A stretch of DNA of 9,958 bases from Ruminococcus sp. UBA7477 (GTDB taxonomy: Bacteria; Bacillota; Clostridia; Oscillospirales; Ruminococcaceae), in contig DLOT01000074.1 of NCBI GenBank assembly GCA_002479715.1, positions 1-9,958 on the forward strand. Reading direction: 5' to 3'. This document shows, piece by piece, positions 1 to 5,724 of this stretch (positions are counted from its first letter, which is position 1; each line of letters begins with the position of its first letter). The notes below the pieces were generated by a model, which was given only the letters and a program-made list of their open reading frames with translations, ran no database searches and was not told where the DNA came from. The position numbers were made by a program, and so were the translations under genes.

Positions 1-73
1 CCTGCCTGCACTCAATTTATACAATTTGACGAAAAATCTGGCGGCGCAATCGCTCGACAATAATTATGCGGTG

Positions 74-102
74 TTGCCTAAATACAGCAAACGACATAAA
101 AT
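74..102 (+). promoter_or_regulatory. Candidate pyrG promoter (TTGCCT-17-TAAAAT)
   Basis: A -35-like TTGCCT (74-79) and a -10-like TAAAAT (97-102) are separated by 17 bases, with 4/6 and 5/6 matches to the sigma-70/sigma-A consensus. Transcription would start near 109, giving a leader of about 40 nt before pyrG. The -10 lies in the 91-110 dyad. The Bacillus-type pyrG leader (an initial GGGC run for reiterative transcription plus an attenuator hairpin) is not visible, so regulation may differ here. Assignment is by consensus matching only. Confidence 0.4.
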
Positions 103-110
103 TATGACGT
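91..110. promoter_or_regulatory. Dyad over the pyrG -10 region, operator-like
   Basis: The arms ACGACATAA (91-99) and TTATGACGT (102-110) are complementary at 8 of 9 positions around a 2-base centre. The symmetry covers the candidate -10 box TAAAAT, where a bound repressor would block polymerase. The regulator is unknown. The arms are AT-rich, so chance symmetry is possible. Confidence 0.3.
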
Positions 111-149
111 TCACAATATATTCTAAGATTAAGGAATGGGGTAATCGAA

Positions 150-1760
150 ATGACAAAATACATTTTTGTTACCGGCGGAGTAGTGTCGGGACTTGGAAAA
201 GGTATTACTGCCGCCTCGCTGGGACGGCTTTTGAAGGCGAGAGGGATCAAGGTAGCCGCACAGAAGCTTGACCCTTACATAAACGTTGATCCGGGAACAA
301 TGAGCCCGTATCAGCACGGCGAGGTGTATGTTACCGATGACGGCGCCGAGACCGATCTTGATCTCGGCCACTATGAAAGATTTATCGACGAGGATCTGAA
401 CAAGTATTCAAACCTCACCTCGGGCAGGGTCTACTGGAACGTTCTTAATAAGGAAAGACGCGGAGAATATCTCGGCTCGACAGTACAGGTAATCCCGCAT
501 ATAACAAATGAGATCAAAGACTTTGTTTACCGTGTCGGCAAGCAGACCGACGCCGATGTTGTTATAACTGAGATCGGCGGAACTATAGGCGATATTGAAT
601 CGCAGCCGTTTTTGGAGGCCGTGCGGCAGATATCGCTTGAGGTCGGCAGAGAAAACAGCCTTTTTATACACGTTACACTTGTGCCGTTTTTGAGCGGCTC
701 AGATGAGCATAAATCAAAGCCTACACAGCACTCGGTAAAAGAGCTTCAGGGTATGGGGATACGCCCCGATATAATCGTTTTGCGCTGTGACGAGCCTCTT
801 GAGCCTTCGATATTCAAGAAGATCTCGATGTTTTGCAACGTAAAGCCCGACTGCGTTATCGAAAACAGAACATTGCCCTGCCTTTACGAAGCTCCGCTTA
901 TGCTTGAAGCGGTAAGCTTTTCGTCGGTCGTTTGTCGGGAGCTGGGTATTGACGCTCCGCCGCCTAAGCTTGACGAGTGGTCGGCTATGGTGGAAAGAAT
1001 AAAAAGTCTGGGCAATGAGGTGACGATAGGACTTGTCGGAAAGTATGTTCAGCTACACGATGCCTATCTTTCGGTTGCCGAGGCTCTTCGCCATGCCGGA
1101 TATTTTCATAACACACAGGTTCGTATAGAATGGATAGATTCGGAGACCATAACCGAGGAAAGCTGTGCGGATATTCTTTCAAAGCTTGACGGAATAATAG
1201 TTCCGGGAGGATTCGGAAACAGAGGAATAGACGGCATGATAACCGCCGCAAAATATGCCCGTGAAAACCGTTTGCCTTATTTCGGAATATGCTTGGGTAT
1301 GCAGATCGCAGTTATAGAGTTTGCGCGGAATATGGCAGGCATCCCCGACGCTCATTCGGGAGAGTTCGCGGAGGTATGCAAGCATAAGGTCATAGATTTT
1401 CTGCCGGGTCAGGGCAGAGGTATTGATAAAGGCGGAACACTCCGTCTCGGCGCTTATCCATGCGTTATCCGTGAAGGGTCGGTTATGGAAAAGTGCTACG
1501 GCGTGACGGAGATCTCCGAGCGCCACCGCCACCGCTATGAGTTCAACAATGACTATCGCGATAAGCTGCAGGAGTGCGGTCTGACCCTTTCGGGAATGTC
1601 GCCGGACGGCGGGCTGGTAGAAACGGTTGAGCTCAGCGATTACCCGTTCTTTGTCGGCGTTCAGTATCACCCCGAGTTCAAATCGCGGCCGAATAAGGCT
1701 CACCCGCTTTTTAAAGGCTTTATCGGGGCGGCGCTGGAGCATAAAAACAGCAGACAGTGA
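150..1760 (+). CDS. pyrG: CTP synthase (glutamine-hydrolysing)
   Basis: CTP synthase converts UTP to CTP using ATP and glutamine, the last step of pyrimidine nucleotide synthesis; it acts in the cytoplasm as a tetramer. The 536 residues match the usual length of about 535. The N-terminal synthetase domain starts with the P-loop segment GGVVSGLGKG (9-18), followed by family blocks such as QKLDPYINVDPGTMSP and ITEIGGTIGDIESQPFLEA. The C-terminal class I glutamine amidotransferase domain has the nucleophile elbow GICLGMQ with Cys381, and QYHPEF with His507 and Glu509, which completes the triad. The ATG is preceded by AAGGA (131-135) and GGGG (138-141); the latter is better spaced. No terminator separates it from the asparagine synthase gene 65 bases downstream, so co-transcription is likely. 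The gene is intact, and the family assignment is essentially certain. Confidence 0.98.
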   Translation: MTKYIFVTGGVVSGLGKGITAASLGRLLKARGIKVAAQKLDPYINVDPGTMSPYQHGEVYVTDDGAETDLDLGHYERFIDEDLNKYSNLTSGRVYWNVLNKERRGEYLGSTVQVIPHITNEIKDFVYRVGKQTDADVVITEIGGTIGDIESQPFLEAVRQISLEVGRENSLFIHVTLVPFLSGSDEHKSKPTQHSVKELQGMGIRPDIIVLRCDEPLEPSIFKKISMFCNVKPDCVIENRTLPCLYEAPLMLEAVSFSSVVCRELGIDAPPPKLDEWSAMVERIKSLGNEVTIGLVGKYVQLHDAYLSVAEALRHAGYFHNTQVRIEWIDSETITEESCADILSKLDGIIVPGGFGNRGIDGMITAAKYARENRLPYFGICLGMQIAVIEFARNMAGIPDAHSGEFAEVCKHKVIDFLPGQGRGIDKGGTLRLGAYPCVIREGSVMEKCYGVTEISERHRHRYEFNNDYRDKLQECGLTLSGMSPDGGLVETVELSDYPFFVGVQYHPEFKSRPNKAHPLFKGFIGAALEHKNSRQ

Positions 1761-1825
1761 TCTGATGAAGGTCAAAGCCGATATCGCAGGGATCGTCACA
1801 ATATTAAAGAGAAAGGGAGATTTCT

Positions 1826-3667
1826 ATGTGTGGAATAGCGGGCTTTACCAACACGCTTTCAAAGGAAGATGCAAAACAGGTCTTAAAGAAAATGACTGAT
1901 GCAATAGCTCACCGCGGCCCCGATTCTGAGGGACAGTTTGTCGATGACAACGTTGCTATGGGCTTTCGCAGATTGTCTATCATTGACCTTTCGGAAAGAG
2001 GAAGTCAGCCGCTTTTCAATGAGGACGGCAGCGTTGCGATAACCTTTAACGGGGAGATATACAACTATAAGCAGCTTCGTGAGGAGCTTGCCGCCAAGGG
2101 TCATATCTTCAGGACTGAGACCGATACTGAGGTGTTGGTCCACGGCTACGAGGAGTGGGGCGAGCAGATGCTTTGCCGCCTTCGCGGAATGTTCGGATTT
2201 GTTATATACGACAAAAACAAAAAGCGCCTGTTCGGCGCAAGAGATTTTTTCGGCATCAAGCCGATATATTATGCGCTGATGGACGGCTGCTTTATGTGGG
2301 GCAGTGAGATAAAAAGCTTTTTGCCTCACCCATCTTTCAAAAAGGCGTTGAATGAGAGCGTTTTGGAAACATATCTGACCTTTCAGTATTCGCCTACCTC
2401 CGAAACCTTTTTCAAAGATGTTTATAAGCTGCCGGCAGCTCACTGCTTTGTCTATGATATTGAAAAGGGAGGAAAGCCCGAAGTAAAAAGATACTGGGAG
2501 ATCAAATTCACACCCGACGGAAAGCCCCAGCTGGATGATTGGGTCAAAGATATCGGCGAGGTCTTTCAGGATTCTGTCAAAGCGCATAAGATCGCAGATG
2601 TTGAGGTCGGATCGTTTTTGTCGAGCGGCGTTGATTCGAGCTATGTAGCGGCGGTCGCGAATGTGGACAAAACCTTTACCGTCGGCTTCGGCGAGGATGA
2701 GAGATATAACGAGATAGGCTATGCCAAGGAGTTTTCAAAATATATCGGCAAGGATAATTTCTCGGAGGTGATAACCCCTGAGGATTACTGGGGAAATTTT
2801 GAGAAGATCCAGTATCAGATGGACGAACCGCTTGCCGACCCTGCGGCTGTCGCTTTGTATTTTGTTTGCAGACTGGCCGCAAAGCAGGTCAAGGTGGTCC
2901 TGAGCGGAGAGGGCGCAGATGAGATATTCGGAGGCTACAACATCTACCACAATCCCGCCGACATGGCGTCTTATAATAAGATACCCAGACCGGTCCGCAG
3001 GTGCGTCGGGGCGGTCGCCGAGCATCTTCCTCACAAGCACGGAGTCAATTTTCTCATAAGAGGCTCGAAGGATCTTGAGGAGCGCTTTATCGGCAATGCC
3101 TTTATATTCAGCGAAAAGGAGCGCAAGGAGCTTTTGAAAATACGGACAAATGCCCCCCGTCCGCAGGATATCACCAAGCCGTTTTATGACAGGTGCGAGG
3201 ATTGCGACGAGGTCACCCGTATGCAGTATCTTGATCTTCACCTCTGGATGACAGGTGACATTCTGTTAAAGGCAGATAAGATGAGCATGGCTCATTCGCT
3301 GGAGCTGAGAGTTCCGTTTCTTGACAGGAAGGTTATGGGCTTGGCGCAGAATATTCCTACAAAGTACCGTGTTACGAAAGACGCCACCAAGTATGCGATG
3401 CGGCTCGCCGCCCTTAAAGCCTGTCCGCCGCAGACCGCCAACAAGAAAAAGCTCGGATTTCCTGTACCCATAAGGGTCTGGCTTAAGGAGGACAAATACT
3501 ATTCTCTTGTAAAAGAGAGGTTCACCTCTCCCGCAGCGGAAAAGTTTTTTGACACTTCCGGGCTTGTCAAGCTGCTCGACGAGCATCGTGCCGGACATTA
3601 TGACTATTCAAGAAAGATCTGGACCGTATATACCTTTCTCGTATGGTATGGGGTGTATTTCGGATAG
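1826..3667 (+). CDS. asnB: Asparagine synthase (glutamine-hydrolysing)
   Basis: The enzyme makes asparagine from aspartate, ATP and glutamine in the cytoplasm. The start is MCGIAGF: Cys2, exposed by loss of Met1, is the N-terminal nucleophile of class II amidotransferases. NGEIYNY (from Asn75) and the DFFGIKP block support the glutaminase domain, roughly residues 1-210. The synthetase domain follows, with the pyrophosphate loop SSGVDSS (266-272) in place of the commoner SGGVDSS, SGEGADEIFGGY from residue 360, and a late DKMSMAHSLELRVPFLD block. At 613 residues it resembles the AsnO length class of Bacillus more than E. coli AsnB (554). AAGGGAG at 1813-1819 sits 6 bases before the ATG. It lies in the same transcription unit as pyrG and is followed by a strong terminator. 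Related paralogues modify peptidoglycan or make secondary metabolites, but nothing nearby suggests those roles. Confidence 0.95.
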   Translation: MCGIAGFTNTLSKEDAKQVLKKMTDAIAHRGPDSEGQFVDDNVAMGFRRLSIIDLSERGSQPLFNEDGSVAITFNGEIYNYKQLREELAAKGHIFRTETDTEVLVHGYEEWGEQMLCRLRGMFGFVIYDKNKKRLFGARDFFGIKPIYYALMDGCFMWGSEIKSFLPHPSFKKALNESVLETYLTFQYSPTSETFFKDVYKLPAAHCFVYDIEKGGKPEVKRYWEIKFTPDGKPQLDDWVKDIGEVFQDSVKAHKIADVEVGSFLSSGVDSSYVAAVANVDKTFTVGFGEDERYNEIGYAKEFSKYIGKDNFSEVITPEDYWGNFEKIQYQMDEPLADPAAVALYFVCRLAAKQVKVVLSGEGADEIFGGYNIYHNPADMASYNKIPRPVRRCVGAVAEHLPHKHGVNFLIRGSKDLEERFIGNAFIFSEKERKELLKIRTNAPRPQDITKPFYDRCEDCDEVTRMQYLDLHLWMTGDILLKADKMSMAHSLELRVPFLDRKVMGLAQNIPTKYRVTKDATKYAMRLAALKACPPQTANKKKLGFPVPIRVWLKEDKYYSLVKERFTSPAAEKFFDTSGLVKLLDEHRAGHYDYSRKIWTVYTFLVWYGVYFG

Positions 3668-3674
3668 GCTTTAT

Positions 3675-3719
3675 GCGTTCTGCAAAAAGGCTTCGGTGCT
3701 TTGCAGAACGCTGTTTTTT
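3675..3719 (+). terminator. Intrinsic terminator after asnB
   Basis: A perfect 12-bp stem, GCGTTCTGCAAA (3675-3686) with TTTGCAGAACGC (3700-3711), encloses a 13-base loop and is followed by six T (3714-3719). It begins 7 bases after the asnB stop and marks the end of the pyrG-asnB unit. Confidence 0.93.
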
Positions 3720-3755
3720 CACAGGCTTTGTACCTGATAGCCCGTAGCATCACAG

Positions 3756-3784
3756 TTGACAGGGATCTGCATACTTGATATAAT
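3756..3784 (+). promoter_or_regulatory. Perfect consensus sigma-70 promoter
   Basis: TTGACA (3756-3761) and TATAAT (3779-3784) are separated by exactly 17 bases, a 12/12 consensus match. Transcription would start around 3791, inside the AAA centre of the inverted repeat at 3778-3806, giving a leader of about 105 nt before the acetyltransferase ATG. A promoter this strong would be expected to be constitutive unless a factor occupies the overlapping palindrome. Confidence 0.85.
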
Positions 3785-3806
3785 AGACGCAAAGCGTCTA
3801 TTATAT
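3778..3806. promoter_or_regulatory. Perfect 13-bp inverted repeat over -10 and start site
   Basis: The left arm ATATAATAGACGC (3778-3790) and right arm GCGTCTATTATAT (3794-3806) are perfect reverse complements around AAA. The left arm contains the whole -10 box and the centre coincides with the predicted start, so this is a good operator candidate. Only the right arm would be in the transcript, which argues against an RNA hairpin unless transcription starts further upstream. The binding factor is unknown. Confidence 0.6.
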
Positions 3807-3810
3807 GTTT

Positions 3811-3861
3811 ATGTCCTCGTCGATACGCTGACCTTGGGTCAGCTCCCGACGCATCGGACAT
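3811..3861 (+). promoter_or_regulatory. Structured 5' leader, multi-tier stem-loop
   Basis: Three nested helices can be read directly: ATGTCC (3811-3816) with GGACAT (3856-3861), CGTCG (3818-3822) with CGACG (3847-3851), and GCTGACC (3827-3833) with GGTCAGC (3837-3843) closed by a TTG loop. That is 18 base pairs in all, separated by small internal loops (T against CATC, and ATAC against TCC). It lies 22 bases before the Shine-Dalgarno site of the acetyltransferase. No T-tract follows, so it is not a simple terminator. It does not match a riboswitch class I recognise. It could be a cis-acting translational control element, an mRNA-stabilising hairpin or a protein-binding site. Confidence 0.55.
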
Positions 3862-3883
3862 TATATCATAAAGCTTGGCGCTT

Positions 3884-3888
3884 AGGAG
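3884..3888 (+). promoter_or_regulatory. Ribosome binding site fixing the acetyltransferase start
   Basis: AGGAG lies 7 bases before the ATG at 3896. An in-frame TTG at 3875 lies upstream of this site and has no comparable ribosome binding site, so the ATG at 3896 is preferred. Confidence 0.85.
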
Positions 3889-3895
3889 ATACATT

Positions 3896-4639
3896 ATGAA
3901 ACATAAATACTTTCAGGAATTGTATAAGCTTTTGGCTCTTGAATATAACTGTAGCCCGGAGGACTTCTGCAAAACCGAAAATATCCTCACAGAATCTGCC
4001 CTGCTTGACGGAAGACGCCGCTATTCCTCTGAAAAATACTTCTTTCATATGGTAACAACGGGCGGAAACGCGGTGGCAACGGCAGATCCGTGTCTTCACA
4101 CTTTTTTGAAGGGATACCTTGGAAAGAAAACAGGACATTATCTTTTTGAAATGCCCAATCTGCTGTTGCTGGAACGGGAGCTTCAAGGGTTCGGGTATTC
4201 GCTGACACAGACATATCATATGTTTTTGCCGACCTGCAATGTCCGGCCGCGGCAGAGTTATCCCGTCAGGTGGTTTGGCGATGAGGAGATACGGCGGTTT
4301 TACGGGGATAAGAGATTTCCGAATGCGATCTGCAATGAGTTTACTCCGAGCCGCCCCGACAGGATCGTTGTCTGTGCATATGACGGCGATCGTATTATGG
4401 GTATGGCAGGCTGCTCTGAGGACGCTCCGCACTGGCAGCAGATAGGGATAGATGTCTTGCCGCAATACCGTTCAAAGGGAGTCGGCACATATCTTGTGGC
4501 GTTGCTGAAACAGGAAATACAAAAGCGTGGGGATATCCCGTTCTATGGGACAAGCGTATCAAACTATCATTCGTGGAATATTGCTATAAACTGCGGCTTC
4601 CGACCTGCATGGGTGGAGATCGGAGCGGAAAGGCTATGA
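3896..4639 (+). CDS. GNAT-family N-acetyltransferase
   Basis: A predicted cytoplasmic acetyltransferase of 247 residues that would transfer an acetyl group from acetyl-CoA to an unidentified amine. The acetyl-CoA pyrophosphate loop is visible as QYRSKGVGT (190-198), the Q/R-x-x-G-x-G/A motif of GNAT enzymes. It follows the usual beta strand IGIDVLP and is followed by the helix YLVALLKQEIQKR and the terminal segment SWNIAINCGFRPAW (226-239), typical of the GNAT C-terminus. The first 120 residues form a separate N-terminal region with EYNCSPEDF and a GRRR stretch, an architecture I associate with uncharacterised Firmicutes acetyltransferases. It is driven by a consensus promoter through a structured leader and lies 4 bases from the methyltransferase gene, so the two probably share a transcript. 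The substrate cannot be read from the sequence. Confidence 0.85.
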   Translation: MKHKYFQELYKLLALEYNCSPEDFCKTENILTESALLDGRRRYSSEKYFFHMVTTGGNAVATADPCLHTFLKGYLGKKTGHYLFEMPNLLLLERELQGFGYSLTQTYHMFLPTCNVRPRQSYPVRWFGDEEIRRFYGDKRFPNAICNEFTPSRPDRIVVCAYDGDRIMGMAGCSEDAPHWQQIGIDVLPQYRSKGVGTYLVALLKQEIQKRGDIPFYGTSVSNYHSWNIAINCGFRPAWVEIGAERL

Positions 4640-4643
4640 TGCT

Positions 4644-5429
4644 ATGAACATAAAAAATCAGAGTATCGACAGCGGAAAAGCTTTTGATTGGGGCAGGACT
4701 TCGGCGGATTATGCAAAATTCCGTGATATATATCCGCAGGAGTTTTATGACAGGATCGTTCGCCGAAAGCTTTGCATAAGAGGCCAGTCCGTCCTTGATC
4801 TCGGAACAGGCACAGGCGTTTTGCCGCGCAATATGTACCGCTTCGGCGCAAAATGGACAGCGGCGGATATTTCCGAGAACCAGATCGCAGAGGCAAGGCG
4901 GCTTTCGCAGAGAATGGATATTGAATATCATGTCGCTGCGGCGGAGCAGACGGATTTCCCCGACGCCTCGTTTGATGTTATAACAGCCTGCCAGTGCTTT
5001 TGGTATTTTGACCACGAAAAAATAATGCCGGAGCTTTACCGTATGCTGAAAGAAAACGGCAGGATACTGGTGCTTTATATGGCATGGCTTCCGTTTGAAG
5101 ATATGATCGCAGGCGAGAGCGAAAAGCTTGTCCTGAAGTACAATCCTCAGTGGAGCGGCTGCGGTGAAACGATGCATCCCATCCGGATCCCGGAATGCTA
5201 CGGCGAGAGGTTCAAGCTTGTTTATCATGAGGAATATACTGTAAATGTCCCGTTTACAAGAGAGAGCTGGCATGGCAGAATGAAAGCCTGCCGCGGCGTG
5301 GGAGCATCCATGACCGAAACCGAGATCGCCGCATGGGAACAGGAGCATCTTGCGATGCTGGAACGGCTTGCACCGCGCGAATTTGAGATCAGGCATTATG
5401 GGGCGATCGCGGAGCTTTGTAAGATCTGA
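4644..5429 (+). CDS. Class I SAM-dependent methyltransferase
   Basis: A predicted 261-residue cytoplasmic methyltransferase of the Methyltransf_11 (UbiE/small-molecule) type. Motif I is VLDLGTGTG (50-58), binding S-adenosylmethionine; an acidic residue follows in AADIS (Asp75), and the motif IV region is FDVITACQCFWYFD (110-123). The following LKENGRILVLYM segment matches the usual strand 5 region. The C-terminal half, with several Trp and Tyr residues, probably forms the acceptor pocket, but the acceptor is unknown. The ATG lies 4 bases after the acetyltransferase stop, and AAGG (4630-4633) lies about 10 bases upstream inside that gene, which indicates translational coupling. A terminator follows. 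The two enzymes may act on related substrates or form a small-molecule modification pair, but adjacency is the only evidence. Confidence 0.87.
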   Translation: MNIKNQSIDSGKAFDWGRTSADYAKFRDIYPQEFYDRIVRRKLCIRGQSVLDLGTGTGVLPRNMYRFGAKWTAADISENQIAEARRLSQRMDIEYHVAAAEQTDFPDASFDVITACQCFWYFDHEKIMPELYRMLKENGRILVLYMAWLPFEDMIAGESEKLVLKYNPQWSGCGETMHPIRIPECYGERFKLVYHEEYTVNVPFTRESWHGRMKACRGVGASMTETEIAAWEQEHLAMLERLAPREFEIRHYGAIAELCKI

Positions 5430-5446
5430 TACGTTAGTTCAATAAA

Positions 5447-5494
5447 ACCGCCGCAGCGTCCTGTGCATCGGGAGAAGCTGCGACGGTAATTTTT
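5447..5494 (+). terminator. Intrinsic terminator after the methyltransferase
   Basis: ACCG-C-CGCAGC (5447-5457) pairs with GCTGCG-A-CGGT (5477-5487) with one C/A mismatch. AA and then five T (5490-5494) follow. It starts 17 bases after the methyltransferase stop, separating this unit from the small ORF at 5545. Confidence 0.85.
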
Positions 5495-5530
5495 ATGTAT
5501 ATTTTTCAAAGCCCTCCGCAAAATAACAAA

Positions 5531-5536
5531 AAGGAG
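5531..5536 (+). promoter_or_regulatory. Ribosome binding site selecting the TTG start at 5545
   Basis: AAGGAG lies 8 bases before TTG at 5545. The in-frame GTG at 5536 overlaps the site itself and cannot use it, so the TTG is the better start. A strong site in front of a TTG also supports the small ORF being translated. Confidence 0.75.
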
Positions 5537-5544
5537 TGAGCGCC

Positions 5545-5721
5545 TTGAAAATATCAAAAAAATCGCTGCGAGAAAAGAACAGCTACTATAAGCGCGGAAA
5601 ACCTAACGATCCGCAAAAAGATGACAGACCGATCTCAAAAGTCTATCCCGTTATTGATACCGATCTGGCACGCGACAATCTCGAAAACGACATTCCCGCC
5701 GCAGATCTTCAGGATCTTTAG
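5545..5721 (+). CDS. Small hydrophilic protein coupled to FAD-Rieske gene
   Basis: I do not recognise this 58-residue protein (MKISKKSLREKNSYYKRGKP at the N-terminus). The N-terminal third is strongly basic (Lys/Arg-rich, with a YYKRGKP stretch) and the C-terminal half is acidic (VIDTDLARDNLENDIPAADL). There is no cysteine, membrane segment or signal peptide, so it is probably cytoplasmic and partly disordered. A full AAGGAG site lies 8 bases before the TTG start. Its stop is only 3 bases before the ATG of the FAD-Rieske oxidoreductase, so the two are almost certainly co-transcribed and possibly translationally coupled. It might be an accessory or binding partner of that enzyme, but this is inference from adjacency. 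No convincing promoter was found between the preceding terminator and this start. Confidence 0.72.
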   Translation: MKISKKSLREKNSYYKRGKPNDPQKDDRPISKVYPVIDTDLARDNLENDIPAADLQDL

Positions 5722-5724
5722 TCT

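Noticed and set aside
1765..1899. Small ORF from an ATG at 1765 running into the asnB start in another frame
   Set aside because: No Shine-Dalgarno site precedes it, and most of it overlaps the well-supported asnB start.
1883..2587. Long - strand ORF of 234 codons opposite asnB
   Set aside because: It is a mirror of the conserved asnB frame and lacks a recognisable domain.
3800..3828. - strand promoter mirrored by the palindrome (TATAAT on the other strand)
   Set aside because: The sequence 17 bases upstream on the - strand reads GCGTAT, which is not a -35 box, and no - strand gene follows.
5495..5544. Promoter for the small ORF and FAD-Rieske gene
   Set aside because: A TATATT-like segment occurs, but no -35 box is at a sensible distance. 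Transcription may read through the preceding terminator or use an unusual promoter.
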